NCBI GenBank assembly: GCA_037176705.1
Contig: CM073898.1
Span: 36,769,488 to 36,833,487 of the forward strand
Length of the DNA stretch: 64,000 nt
From: Molossus alvarezi
Taxonomy: Eukaryota; Chordata; Mammalia; Chiroptera; Molossidae
Direction of reading: 5' to 3'
Positions 38,830 through 51,066 of this stretch are shown in pieces (the stretch's first letter is position 1; the number at the start of each line of letters is the position of its first letter). The translations under genes were made by a program, and so were the position numbers. Under the pieces are notes generated by a model, which saw nothing but the letters and a program-made list of their open reading frames with translations, made no database searches and was not told the DNA's origin.

Positions 38830-38945
38830 CAGAACCATCATTTTCTCATTTTTTTAAATCTGGAAAAAGAATACCTACCTTGTTGAATGGATTTAATGAG
38901 ACTATATATATTAATGACCTATTCAATAGTAGGGGCTAAAAAGGG
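38830..38945 (+). repeat. MIR SINE tail fragment
   Basis: Has tttaaatctggaaaaagaat, acctaccttgttgaatggat, ttaatgagac and caatagtaggggcta, the second half of a MIR in the usual order. Confidence 0.6.
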
Positions 38946-40165
38946 TACCTTTTATTATCTACATGGCAATACTGTACAGACTTTGAAATTTTATAATCAT
39001 TTACAATGGAAATATTTAAAAAACATATTAAATAATGTATTGCCTTCTTAAAAACAAATGTTCTGAGTGAAACAGAACTTTTGAGATGGTTTGAGATAAC
39101 CAGAATTACATTGTCTAAGAATGAAAGATAAACATTGGATTGTGTGCTATCTAATGATGTCCCACTAAGATGTTTAAAAAAATCTCCTGGGTATTTTGCC
39201 TGACATCTTGGTTATAGCTCTGTCCAGAAGTTTGAAGTTACCAGACATCTAATCTCCATATTGAGTACCCATGGACTTCTTTTTTATGCTAATACTTTAT
39301 CTAGAATTGGTAAGGGAAGGTATTTTCCATTTGAAGATAGAAATAGCAAGATACATTTTATTCGGATGACTCCAGTACGAGGTAAAAAGTGACCTACACT
39401 GGGAATAGAGAAACAATCATATAGAAATAATTACAGTCCAAAAAAGAATTCTCAACTCTTGAGTTTTAATAAAAATGTGGATCAACCTGGGAAATAAGAG
39501 ATAGCTAGAAGCAAGTGATATTGCTCGTCATAAGAGGTTAACTGAGAAAAAATGGAGGTCATAGGCAAAGCATCTGAGTTAATGGCAGATGATTTCAACT
39601 CCAGAAGCTTTCAGACAAGAAATTCATAGCTAGAGGGAAAATGTATCAGAGGAATTTAAAGCTTATCCTAGACTCAAAGCTAAAACCCTCCAAACATGTA
39701 TTTTGGATTAAAGCATGGGAAACTGGAAATTTATTAGTTTGGGAAAGGGTTTGAGGACAGGTGGCCCAGACAACATTAGAATGAAATAAGATATCACACT
39801 AGATAAAACAAATTAACCCTGTGGTCAGGTGTCACGTTCAGGTACCTGGAGAAGGGGGGAGGCTCCGACTGGCTAATGCCAAGAAAGTAGATCCATTTGT
39901 GGATGGAAAAGTGCCACATGCTAACAGACAGGCTCAGGGGAAGCCTGCGCTCTAACCTTGCAAACTCAGAGACCCAATGTAACCACCAAGGAAGGTCTGA
40001 AATGAGAACTTTTTAACCAAAAGCAGCTTATGGTGGGTACTCATGTACTAGGCTGGCATCTTCCCTGACAATGGTCAATCTTTACTTTAACTGAGCCTGT
40101 CTATTGTTTTGTTTGTTTGTTTTTTTCCATCTACAATAACATATTTTTAGAATGTCAAAATAAAT
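38946..40165. other. Unique stretch
   Basis: No gene or repeat recognised. Confidence 0.4.
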
Positions 40166-40169
40166 TTTC

Positions 40170-40550
40170 TTTTTCCAGACCCCTCAAAGCACAGTCATCA
40201 CTCTGTGGAGACCGCAACTCCATCTCCTCATTGTTACTGAGTTAGTTGTTGACTGAACTATCCTGGACCCACCTAGGTAAAGATGTATGTGTGATCATTT
40301 TGCCCTTCATCCAATCCCAGAGGTTTCCTTGCTTTGCTTTCTCCCAACTCCCTAATCTGTCACCAATGTCATGTAACTCACTCGTGTCTTCTCTTTTGAT
40401 TGTAGTATATACAATAAGGTGTAAAAGTGCCATTCTCTGGAGCATTATCTCAATCCACTGAGATTCTGCTTCTTAGCAATTGTCAACAGTTTTGGCTCAA
40501 ATAAACTCACACAATTCTTCCCAGGTTGGAATGTTTCTTACACTGACACA
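40170..40550 (+). repeat. Possible ERV-type LTR
   Basis: The phrase gagattctgcttcttagcaa, then gtcaacagttttggctcaaa and aataaa (40500-40505) resembles the polyadenylation region of ERV1-class LTRs as I recall them. Boundaries, TG/CA ends and target duplications are not clear. Confidence 0.35.
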
Positions 40551-41539
40551 TGGAAAGGGGAGCATGGAATTCACATTTCCGTGGGAGACAAAAGATAAAA
40601 ACATCACAGAGATTCATGTTTTTCAGTGGTTAGGGAAGAGGCCAGCTGGATTCAGAATGAGAGGACCATTTTCTGTAGACTACTGCAGTAGGTAAATGCT
40701 GTATGATTACCTATCAAGAAGAATGTGTTTAATTATTTCTGGAAGCTGGTGGCAAAAGAACTGATGCAATTATAAATAATGGGATATGCCATACTACTCT
40801 AGAGCCCTGTATTAAAAACAGCTTGTATAAAGCAAACCTGTATTAAAAACAACTTGAAAAAATCATTAAATATAATCACAATTAGTATATATGTTACAAT
40901 GGGTGCTTGGAGGCGAATGTAGAAAACGGCAGGAAACAGATGCTTGATTAGAGTTCATGCTGGAGGAAGCTAGGGGAAAAAATTGAAATCTTGAATAGTA
41001 TAAATGTTCAGACTATGATTTATAATAATTAGAGAGAAGGCAAGCTCTTGTTGCTTAAAGTATGAGTATTTTCATCTTCTTTAATCTGCAAAGTGGTTTT
41101 CAGATGAAATAAGTAATTTAAGTTTTCATTTGTAAAATGTTTTACATTATTCAGGGAAGAGTCTCAATCAACTAATAAAGATTTCTAAAACATTACCTGC
41201 TTAGTGACAATTGAAATACTATAAAAGGTAAAGGAGAACTGTGAGGTGCTGACTGCTGCCTTTGAGTAGCTGTTTGTCTTGCTGGGGAGTCAATACTGGT
41301 GTCATGACGTTATTGGAATGCACTAATTGATAACAAGGAAACTAACATGTCACGTGAAACCAGAAGGAACTGTAAATGGAGATTAAGGTCAATGGGAAGA
41401 ACTACTTCCATTGACAAGTAGACTGACTTAGGAGTTGTCGGCTGAAGTATTCCAGGAGAAGTTGGCTAGAAATACCCATGTGGATAGAGATGACATGTTA
41501 AAGAGCCCACACGCAAAATAGTCATGTTGTGAACATTGA
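40551..41539. other. Unique stretch
   Basis: No gene. A direct duplication of about 19 bases (ctgtattaaaaaca...cttg) occurs at about 40807-40853. Confidence 0.4.
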
Positions 41540-41965
41540 GTACTGTATTATTATAACACCATGGTATTCTGGAATAGGAAAACCTATGGAGACAATGACA
41601 AGATTAGTGGTTGTGGGGGCATAGGGGTGGAGAGATGAGTAGGCAGACACAGAGGGTTTTCAGGGCAGTGACACTATCCTGTATGGTAGTATAATGATGA
41701 TCTATGTCATTATACATTTGTCCAAATCCGTAGATTGTACAACACCAGGAGTGAACCATAAGGTAAACTATAGACCTTGGGTGATTACGATGGGTTACCG
41801 TAAGTCCATCCTTTGTGAAGAAAAAAAGTACCATTCTGGTTAGAGACGTTGAGGCATCTATGCAGGGGCAGGGGTACATAAGAAATCTCTGTACCTGTCT
41901 CAGTTTTGTTATAAACATAAAACTTCCCCCCAGAATTACAGTTTTATAAAAATGAAATATATTGA
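41540..41965 (+). repeat. Old L1M-type 3' end
   Basis: Follows the order of the L1ME/L1MD 3' UTR: ctatggagacaatgacaaga, gtggttgtggggg, gtcattatacatttgtcca, gtacaacaccaggagtgaac, gggtgattacgatggg and gaaatctctgtacctgtctc. The 126-codon minus-strand frame across it is a by-product. Confidence 0.8.
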
Positions 41966-42263
41966 AAACTGGCAAAGTAGACATTTTCCAAAATCTCTAC
42001 TTCAACTTCACTTTCATTCTTGTTTTCTTAAATCAGGAAAGAGAGATTTTTTCCATTGCTGTGTGTCATAGTGAAGACTTTTCCTAAAAATTTTCCATTG
42101 AACTTTAGGAGGAGGATTCCTGGACCATTGCCCGTAGCAGATTTACAGGTTGAGTTTATTTGTGAATGGTGAACTGACAGGTTTTGGGTAACATCTCTCT
42201 CTAGTTTCATCTTCTGCTCAGTTCAACCCTTTTAGTGCTGCCTCCTTCTTGCCCATGAGTTTG
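41966..42263. other. Sequence downstream of the candidate exon
   Basis: On the minus strand a further 60-codon frame (42028-42210) follows the stop of the candidate exon at 42264-42523, in a different frame. I recognise no protein in it. Confidence 0.3.
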
Positions 42264-42523
42264 TCAGCCTGTTCTCTGTCCATCTCCCTCTCCCGGTTTT
42301 AGTTGACTGTAGCTCACATTATCTGAGAAAGATTCACATTTCATCAGGTCTGGTTCATCGTCATTTCCACAGAGGGCCCAGCTCTGTTTTTCTTCAGTAT
42401 GATCAGGAGAAGGCCTTTTGAATTGGCATTTAGATTCTTTTGTGCTATGCACCCCGGGCTGCTGTCCCAACTCAGACACCCCTGTGAAATCTGCCTTATT
42501 CGTCTGGGTAGGGTGAGTACAAC
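42264..42523 (-). other. Candidate exon or decayed exon, product unknown
   Basis: On the minus strand a strong acceptor-like tract (ctctctctctcttcag, ending at 42524) is followed by 85 open codons to a TGA at 42264-42266. The peptide is not low-complexity: it begins CTHPTQTNKADFTGVSELGQ and later has SPDHTEEKQSWALCGNDDEP. I do not recognise it. The composition is less AT-rich than the neighbourhood. No donor, partner exon or polyadenylation signal could be tied to it. It could be a terminal coding exon, part of an old pseudogene, or chance. Confidence 0.25.
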
Positions 42524-43329
42524 CTGAAGAGAGAGAGAGATCTCAATTGCCCAACCGAGCAAAAGTATTTCAGAAAGTGTGTAGGGGGGCGACTAATTGC
42601 TGCGGAAACCATATGCTCTATGACCATATTTCCTATATCCAAGATCCCCGAGAGCAGCACAAGCCCTCAGGTACAATTTTAACACTTGGAAGCAGGCATG
42701 TTAAAATACTCTTTTATTTACAAGTAGTTGATAAACAAGACTTTTAAAAATGAAACAACATTTACATATTTAATATTTAATAGAGAAATGGTTCAGCAAG
42801 AAACTGCAAAATAGAATTCATAGACTATATCTGGACAGTACTAAATTTATTCTGAAGAAGGAAATATTTCCACATGTCAGATACAGGAGGAGAAAATATT
42901 CAAGAGTTTATAAGATGTTATTGAAAAGACCATTATTGAAAAGACCAGTGTTGATTTTGGCTTTGGAGCTCTACAATACTGGTGTGGACTTGACCATGGG
43001 GGAGGAGAGGGGCGAATAAACAGAATTCTTTCTCATAAGCCATAGTCATATTTTCCATTAATCTCATAAAGTTAGGTGTTAACCTTTCTAAAATTCATGA
43101 GTTTTTAAAATTTATTTCATAGTTATTTACTGAGCATTTAATATCCTGAGAGGTTTTACATGTAGCATGAAATTGGGTGTGTCTAGGTCAAAGTAAGTTC
43201 CTGGAAGAGTGGGTCTTGACACCGTGGTTTTTATTCCAAGCTCTGTCACAGAATAGCATGGAATCTTTTCCAAATTACTTAACTTCTTGGATTCTATTTC
43301 TTTTTGTTATTTTTAGATGTACAGTTTTT
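42524..43329. other. Unique stretch
   Basis: No gene. A direct duplication attgaaaagacca occurs twice at about 42918-42946. Confidence 0.4.
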
Positions 43330-43640
43330 TTTTTTTTTTAACTTCATTTTTATTATTGACACTATTACAGATGTCCCCATTTGCCCAGTGTCTGCCCACC
43401 TCCACCCAGCTACCAGCCCCCTGCCCTTCCCTCTGGCCATCATCATACTGTTGTCTGTGTCTATGGATTGACTATGCATATATGTTCTTTGGCTAATCCC
43501 TTCACCTTCTTTCATCCAGACCCCTCCTCTTCCCCTCTGACAGCTGTCAATCAGTTCCACATATCCATGCCTGTTTCTATTTTGTTTGTCAGTTTATTTT
43601 GTTCATTAGATTGGAGTCTATTTCTACAGTGGCATGTGGA
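43330..43640 (-). mobile_element. LINE tail fragment related to the HAL1-like 3' end
   Basis: Begins with a T tract and ttattattgacactattaca then gatgtcccc, contains two C-rich tracts and tctattttgtttgtcagttt. The order of these blocks matches the 3' UTR of the element at 61.0-61.4 kb more closely than that of copies A or B. It is a 5'-truncated, more diverged copy. The right boundary is uncertain. Confidence 0.65.
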
Positions 43641-45859
43641 GCGAGGTGACAGTAGGAAAAATGATGGCATACACCTTTTTATAGTTGTATCTATAATGAT
43701 AACTCCCTTCCCAGAGCAGTTCCCTTATCTAAATGCTTTCAGGCAGTGAAGGGGAAGGTCAAAAGTTTTTTCTGAGTCTTCTCTTTCTTAAAAATAACAA
43801 GCTTATAATAATCAATATTCCCCCAAAAAACATATTTTGGAGGGGCAACCTCTGCTTCTCCTCATATGCTAATGTTTTTACTTAGAAGAACAAAGAACAT
43901 TAAAACTTTGTTTTAAAATGGAAATACCTATTGCATTACACCTGCAATTTGTTCAAAATGCTTGCAAGAAATTCTAAGAGGTAATGAGCGTAGATGAGGG
44001 CTTTGGGGAGAAAAACATTTAGAAAAGACATGTTGTTATTTATAGTTTTGAGGACTAAAAACACAGTTACTTACCCAAACTGGTAAGAAATCTGGAGACA
44101 ATAAGAATTATATAAATTAAGATATTAAAACAAAAGGAATAAATCCTAGAAGAAAATGAAAGCCAAATTAAGCCAGAATAATATTAGTCTTCGTAATGCA
44201 GTTACAATTGGGGACTCTAAATTAAGGACAGAGAAGAAGTCAACTCAACATGGGTAGATGAATGACTTTGCAAAATGCTAAATATGCTTTGGCTCTGAAT
44301 GTCTGAGAAGAATATTGATATATGAGAAGAAAGAGACGGGAAATGTATCACAATAATACAGTATATGAAAAGAGAGCAGGGAATGGTCTTCTGGTTGAGG
44401 GTGGGGGAAGAAGGAGGAGCAAGAATTACTTGGTAGGACATGTAAATAACTTATTTTTTCCTCAAGAAGTAGACCAAATGTAAATGAATGTCTCTATATT
44501 TAACAATGAAGAAGAATCAGTGGTCTGTAAATAGTCATGTAGCTCCAGGGTGATCTCAGTAGAAAAGGAGACAGGCTAGGAGTCCTCCTTCCAAAATTCC
44601 TCCTCTACCAGAGGACACAGAGACCTCCTGAAGTATTATCAGAGTAAAGAAGGGACGGTGACCGTTGTTCTGCAGTCCATGGAAAGTACAGTGGAGATAT
44701 ACACACAAAATCAGAGCTTCTTCTGCTTTTCTTACTCTCCTTTCATTTAACTTAAAGCTGTTACTTCTCAGGAAACCATTTAGTACTCTCGAGCTAAATG
44801 GAAAATTGAAGCCCCTAGCACCCTGATAAAGCTCATTGTTTCAAATAGTAAATGCATCCTTTCAGGGGCTATTTTACCTCAGTAGCATCAAGACAAGTAA
44901 GTTTGCTGCTTTGAGACTTCCCATAAGGATGCGGATGAGGGGTCGGGGTGGATTGACTAGACTTCTAGCCTCTGGCTCTTAACAGAGTCCATAATCCACA
45001 GTTTTTTTCCTTGAGGACTCACCAGCCTAAATTGCTTTGCTTTCATGGGTTTGAAGCAACACATTAGTGGCATTTCGATGATTTTTTTCCATGGGGTTTA
45101 ATGCACTATCAGCTCCATCTCAGATGCCTTTAACTAAATGCATCTGCAAATAACTGTTTTAAAGGATAACAATTGTTTTGACAACTATAGGGCAAGGCTT
45201 TCAATAAATAGAGCAGCATTAAATTTGGGGTTTGTAAATCTACCAGAAAGTGCATATAGTATTTAAGTCCACCACTGATATGCTATTTTGCTAAGTGGCT
45301 TATTATTTCAACTACTCTAGACACAGGGATCAGATCACCTCTTGGCTCACACCCTCATTATAATGATATCTAGCACTACCCTGGCTAATTTCCTGAGCTC
45401 ATCTCTCTCAGGTCACTGTCAGAGTTTCTGTGAAAAATTCCATTTCTTTGGAAAATGCAGCAGTCACAAATACATTTATCAACAGACACTTGTGTACATG
45501 CCTTTCAAGGAACTAGATGAGAATAACTCTAAGGAGAACACATCTCACTTCGTGCTTATGGCACTTCCAAGAGTAGCTGTGCTAACATCCCCAACAGAGC
45601 TGTTCTCTCTAATGGGGAAGACACCTTCTAAACATGCATCCTAATAGAATGTTCTTCCTGAGCTAGAAGATGGAGGTCCACTGATGGCGTCTAGAAAGAG
45701 GATTTTCACTGCTGTTCTCCCTCCTTTCCATCCAGGTGGGGCAAGACTCCCCCCTGACATCTGCAGTCCTACAAAGGGAGGGCCCCTGTTTCACTTAAGG
45801 CAAACAAGTGCAGCCAAAATTGGAACACAGTTCTTTCTTCAGCGAGGTCAGCATTTCAG
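43641..45859. other. Long stretch without a recognised gene
   Basis: No domain or repeat identified. The 100-codon frame at 45342-45644 (+) resembles nothing I know. Confidence 0.4.
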
Positions 45860-46109
45860 CATATTTATTTATTTATTATGGATTATTTTATTTTGCAATA
45901 AACCTTTGAGATAGGTGCTATAATTCCATGCCTACCACACAACCAGAAAAGTGAATCCTGGTAAATGATTAATAGATACCGAAATAGAATACAGTTTTTC
46001 AAATGAAATTGTGTGTCTTTAGTTGTATTCATAAAAATAAGTACACTAATCCAAAGCTATACAACATTAAGAGCAAATCCAAATGTGAAGAGATTCTAAA
46101 TTTTATGTT

Positions 46110-46285
46110 TCATTGCGCATCCAAAACCACCAATCTTTTAGTCCTTTTTTTGTACATTAGTCTGTATCCACATTCTCTGCATCGGATTGGATCCCTGGAT
46201 TTTATTTCACTTTCTGTGTGACATTCTCCACAGATATAGCTTATTGGCTGCTGCTCTGGGGTTGGACATCCTCCTGGGTGTCCAC
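46110..46285 (-). pseudogene. POLR2K: POLR2K processed pseudogene (RPABC4 retrocopy)
   Basis: POLR2K encodes the 58-residue zinc-ribbon subunit RPABC4 shared by RNA polymerases I, II and III. The minus strand carries an intronless copy: DTQEDVQP in one frame, then after a one-base deletion near codon 9, [20 protein letters not shown] and ...[16 protein letters not shown] in another, ending at the TGA at 46110-46112. All four zinc-binding cysteines (two CxxC pairs) remain. The initiator ATG is GTG (46283-46285). Total length is 176 bases, against 177 for an intact coding sequence. GC-rich sequence to about 46340 is probably the copied 5' UTR; to the left, sequence down to an A-rich (minus strand) patch at about 45860-45900 may be 3' UTR and a decayed tail. 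Not expected to encode RPABC4. Confidence 0.93.
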
Positions 46286-46340
46286 TGTTCGACCGGAGCC
46301 CCGACAAGCTCCTCGCTCTGCGATCCCAAACAGACAGCCG

Positions 46341-47144
46341 CTCGACTTTGTGCCCATTTCAGTACATTTAGGGTGGTCTGGACTCGACAAGGTAAATGTT
46401 ATTTCCTTTTCAGCAGCTCTTGGCCCAGAATGAGGAGCAAGAAGAAACCCTTGAATCATGATTCCTGTCTTTTGTTGGGAAATGATGGTAACAACAGCAA
46501 TAACAGTGGTAGTCACCGAAATAGCAATTCTTGTTGGTTTCAGAGAGGAGCAACTCTGGCCTTTTGTTTCCAGTGGAGGAACATTAGATGATACTGGACA
46601 TCTTCCTCCCCACTTCTCACTCATTCCTTCTCGGAAGAATAGTCTTATCTGAGTGGAGAGCTTGGAAAGAGAAGCCCAGCAGGTATAACTGGGAACCAGT
46701 TTTGCAAAGCTGACCAGTTCCCAGGACCAAGGCATTCTGGTGCCTTCCCTGCTGTGTGGGAGGAGACTGCCCCTTTGAGGGGCCATTTCTTGTCCAAAGT
46801 TCCAGGAGGGGAATTAAATTAGTTCAGGAAAAACATATATTATCACACTTACTTAGCTGTAGCTCTAACGCCACATTTCCAATCAGTTTATCAGTAATAT
46901 TCAGATCTTCATTTGACCCTTATGCTCACCTTTAATTAATTCTGCACCCAGGAAAGAAACAGTATTTTTTGTGGACCTCTGAAGACGCACCAGTGACAAC
47001 ACCTACCGCTAACATTTATGGCCCACTCTCTGGCCTGGTACCATACGGAATGCTCAGGATCATGGCTTTATAGTGGCTAATCCGCTCAGACACGGGAAAC
47101 AGAAAGCTTGGGCTCAAACTTCATATATCAAGTGTTCTACAATG
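46341..47144. other. Moderately GC-rich stretch, no gene recognised
   Basis: A minus-strand frame stays open from 46786 into the POLR2K retrocopy (181 codons), but only its last residues match a known protein. On plus, a 64-codon frame at 46458-46652 has a hydrophobic run and no known family. Likely non-coding. Confidence 0.4.
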
Positions 47145-47300
47145 GTGAAAAATTCTGTAAAATCTTTGTCCCTCCCTTTTCTCATCTGAAAAATAGAAAT
47201 TATAGTAGCTCCTACCTCACAGGATTATTGTAGAAATTCAATGGATTATATGTAATATTTAGAAAAATGCCGAGCACATTGTACATGCCTGGTAAGGGTA
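47145..47300 (+). repeat. MIR SINE tail
   Basis: Contains cttttctcatctgaaaaata, agtagctcctacctcacagg and atgccgagcaca in MIR order. Confidence 0.75.
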
Positions 47301-47319
47301 AACTAGCATTCCTTAATAC

Positions 47320-47478
47320 AACCTTGTAAAGTAAGCACTAGCCTTAATTTTTAGATTCAGAAACTGAGACTTAGAAAAGTCAAACACACTTCTCGGCAAG
47401 TGCTCATAGTAGGCAAATGGCAGAGGTAGGATTTGAAACCAGATCCAGCTAACTACAGTGCTCTATAGTGCTTCCGAC
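47320..47478 (-). repeat. MIR SINE, reverse orientation
   Basis: Reads ttagattcagaaactgagac, ttagaaaagtcaaacacact, then caaatggcagaggtaggatt and tgaaaccagatcc, the reversed MIR head and core. It sits next to a plus-strand MIR tail, so two independent old insertions lie back to back. Confidence 0.75.
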
Positions 47479-49984
47479 GTCTGTAATGTGTTCCCAGGAG
47501 GGGTATTTATCAAGATAGAACTCTGGCGAATTAAAACAAAAGAAGAGGGGGAATGCTAAGATACCTTCATCGATCTTATTTTTCCATAAAAGGAATAAAT
47601 GTCCACTGTTTCACGTCGTAGCAATTTTCCTTGCATGCTCGTTAATCAGTGTTGTCCTTTCGTCGCCTCTGTATATAATCAAATTCCCACAACCACGCTT
47701 TAAGAATTGCTCACGTCAAGGCTGTCACCAAGTTTTATCTAAACTATCACTCAGATGTTTGTACAAAATTTTCATTCTTAAAATAAAACCCCTCGTCTTT
47801 CCCTCTCCCACCAATATGAGAAAAAAACATAACTGTAATTAAAGGTAGTCTTTATACTTGGAACATTTCCAGTATGGAATTGCTATTTTTCATAAGAAAT
47901 TGGTAAGTAATTTAAAATAAGTGTGGTGAGATTATGTACTGAATTATCTCTGTAGACTCTAAGCACCAGGTTTGGTTAGATTCCTTGGCAGTCGCAACAT
48001 TTTCCAATCCAGCTTTACTTTTTTCCAGTTTAGTGGTATGTTTTAAGGCCAAACGTAGCCTGTAATGAAGGGAAATGGCAGAGCATTATGGGTAATGGTC
48101 TTACTACAGAGGCATCAATTCACTTACTGGGTCCAGTTCTAATTCACAATGGATTGGCCCAAGTTACTGACTTTCAACCTACTGCACTATAGAGGCAAGA
48201 AAAATTATTGAAGGCTGAAGGATGACATCAACGATTTGGTCATCCAATAATCAGGGGAAAAAAAATGTCTAGGCCAGCTTGAAAAAAAAGCATAAGGTCT
48301 ACTTGAATCTGAAGGAGACCCTGAGGGACCAGAGGGGACCATGTGTAGACAATGGGGTCAGATCAATTTAAAAAGTAGAGATCCTCACCAGCAACCCAGC
48401 TGTCCCACCTAGTTGCTTGACATATTTCTGAGAAAATCCTGATCAATTATACATGACTTACTCCAGATCTGATGTGATTTTTGCCCACTCATATATCCTG
48501 CCAGGAAGGAACTTCATTTCTCCTATGACCTATCCAATAGTTTCTATGTCGTCCTCTCCCAAACACGGAGGAATGAGGCCCAGAAAGTTGCTTAGCTAAG
48601 GACGAGTGTACAGAGGCAGCAGCTCTCGACGCTGTATGCCAGCCTTCACTCCCATGAACATTTGAGCCTCTGACTCTGAAGCTGAAAATAAAATGTGTGT
48701 CATCAAAAGTAGACAGGTAAGTTGTCCAAGCTTATTAAATATGCCTGTATCTGACAGTGATTGTCTTTATTGTTTACCCTTACCTGAATGATAAGGACTT
48801 CTTAATCAGTGCCTGAGAAAGTAAATGAGGATTTAACTGACAGACACAGTGTGCACAGTTTTGCTCTAATGAAGTCAGCCATGTAATGAAGCATAAGCCA
48901 GGTTTTCATTCGGCCCCAACACAAACTACTGAATTGCCACAACGGACATTTTCTGAACCTCACCCATCACCATGATAAACAAGTGCAACATTGACAGGCA
49001 TACTATATGTGAAATTTCCTCCACACAGCCTTAATTTCATCTTGTACATTCTTTTAATAAAGTTTGTGTGTGTGTGTGTGCTTGTTTTTTTAAGGATAAT
49101 ACTGAAAAACCTCGGTGAATAAGGAGAGGCTGAAACTTGTTTCTAAAAGGATTACCATCCTTACTTAAGGAAAGGCAGCTGACAATCCAAGTCGTTCTGC
49201 CAAGTTATGAAAGACTGAAAGCCACGTTTATGAGGAAAACATGCAAGGGGAAAACTAATAAAGCCAAAAACGAGAAGCCACTGGAAAAAGAAAAATAGTT
49301 AAAGAAAAGATTAACTTTGAGAAACTTCTTTCCTCCATACTATGAGACTTCCCTTTCTCTAACAGAATTCTCTTCTCTCAACCTTCCTGATAGAAAGAAG
49401 ATTTTTTCTGGTAGGTCCTTCCAAGCTCTATTTTATCACCCTCAGATCTCTAAGTCTTATAATAGGGATAATAAACATAAAAAGTACCTGCTTTTTTTTT
49501 TCTCTCTCTCTCTCTGGTCACAATTTATTCCTGAAGCTCCCTAGGCATCTGCCCGTGAGCATACCCATATATTTTTTATCTTGCTTTTCACTTAGTGATT
49601 GTGATAACCTCACGAATTATCCTAGTCTGTTATTTACATCATAACACAGAACACCGTATTAAATTTCCTTACTTCGTGACTAGTTCTTCATTGATATGGC
49701 AATATGACTTCTATCCAAATTTATTATTAATTCTTTGTGGAGAAATATATTTTATATATATTTTTGTACCACCAAATATATAGGGCAATGCTAAAATCCA
49801 TAAAAAGCCTAGTTTAAAGTAGACATTGATTATGCGATGTGTGTCCCACCATCACCGCTTGTCTGCTGCACAGAGAGTTGATGTTTCTCTGGTTTAAGGT
49901 GCTGCTGATGTGAGGAAGGCAATATTCAATGCAATTGGATCTAAACATACTCAGATGCTTTTCCTAATATGATAGTTTTCAGAA
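47479..49984. other. Long stretch without a recognised gene
   Basis: No gene, RNA gene or confident repeat. A short TG run lies at about 49063-49080. Confidence 0.4.
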
Positions 49985-50140
49985 TTTTAGATCCAGTAGG
50001 TACCTTACAAATTGCTTAGACTAATTAGCTCAGTTTTCTTTTTTTTTTTATATAAAATCATAAGTATTTAGTGACTTGATCAGATGGAAGATTATTAGTC
50101 GAAGATCCAGAATTAATACCTTGGCCTTCTGAATCTGTGT
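49985..50140 (-). repeat. MIR SINE fragment
   Basis: Contains tttagtgacttgatcagatg and gatccagaattaatacc then ccttctgaatctgtgtggct, the reversed MIR head, interrupted by a T run near 50040. Confidence 0.5.
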
Positions 50141-50251
50141 GGCTTATACGGACCTGTCTTCTTATTGTAATAGTATTTATCTCATATTATTACAGATATC
50201 ATGTTTCTTTTAAATTAGAGATTTAAAATTATTTCAAAAACAAATGAAACA

Positions 50252-50498
50252 GCCCTGGCCGGTTTGGCTCAGCAGTTAGAGTGTCGGCCTGTGGTACAGA
50301 GAGACCCAGGTTCGGTTCCCGCTAAGGGCGCGTACCTCGGTTGCAGTTTGTACCCGTCCCTGGTTGGTTGTGCAGGTGGCAGCCACTCGATGTGTCCCTT
50401 TCACATCAATGTTTCTCTCTCTCTCTCTTCCTCTCTCTCCCTCCCACTCTATCTGAACAAAAAATGGAAAAATGTCCTCGGGTGAGGATAAAAAAAAA
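50252..50498 (+). mobile_element. Ves-type SINE, subtype 1, well preserved
   Basis: Head gccctggccggtttggctca then gcagttagagtgtcggcctg, B box ggttcggttcc at about 50311-50321, TC tract, tctgaacaaaaaatggaaaa and cctcgggtgagga before the A tail. Target duplication aaatgaaaca at 50242-50251 and 50499-50508. Probably one of the youngest SINE insertions here. Confidence 0.95.
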
Positions 50499-50586
50499 AA
50501 ATGAAACATAAGTTGGTGATAAACATGTCTATCAGATATAAGCAATATTTTTAGTATATATTACTCTAGTAGTTTTCTTTTATATA

Positions 50587-50798
50587 AAAATATGTTTTTA
50601 TTGATTTTTTTTTAGAGAGAGAGAGAAAGGGAGAGAGAGAGAACATCGATGTGAGAGAGAAACATCTATCAGCTGCCTCCTGCACGCCCCCTACTGGAGA
50701 TTGAGCCTGCAACTCGGACATGTGCCCTGACTGGGAATGGAACAGGGACCTCTCAGTCCATGGGATGAGCTCAATTCACTGAGCCACAACGGCCAGGC
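50587..50798 (-). mobile_element. Ves-type SINE, subtype 2
   Basis: Tail gtttttattgattttttttt on the left, head actgagccacaacggccagg on the right. The flanks share a tttatata-like stretch, a possible target site in a TA-rich locus. Confidence 0.9.
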
Positions 50799-50821
50799 TT
50801 TATATATATATATACACATTT

Positions 50822-51066
50822 AATCCTCACCCAAGAATATTTTTTCTATTTATCTTTAGATAGAATGGAGGGGAGGGAGGAAGAGAAAGAGAGAGGGAGA
50901 GAAACATTGACACGAGAGGGACATACCAACTGGTCACCTCCCGCAAACCTCGACCAGGTCCGGAGGTGAACCGCAATCGAGGTACGTGCCCTTGGCCGGA
51001 ATCAAACCCATGACTCTTTGCGCTGCGGGCTAACGCTCTAACCGCTGACCCAAACCAGCCAGGGCT
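50822..51066 (-). mobile_element. Ves-type SINE, subtype 1
   Basis: Left end atcctcacccaagaatattt, right end acccaaaccagccagggc, with a B-box equivalent in ggaatcaaaccc (about 50999-51010). It lies about 23 bases from the previous SINE in the same orientation. Confidence 0.92.

Noticed and set aside
41604..41984. A 126-codon minus-strand frame
   Set aside because: Lies across an old L1M 3' UTR on the opposite strand.
46217..46390. Exon-like plus-strand segment between an acceptor-like cacag and a donor-like aaggtaaat
   Set aside because: It is the antisense of the POLR2K retrocopy and its 5' UTR; the splice signals are coincidental.
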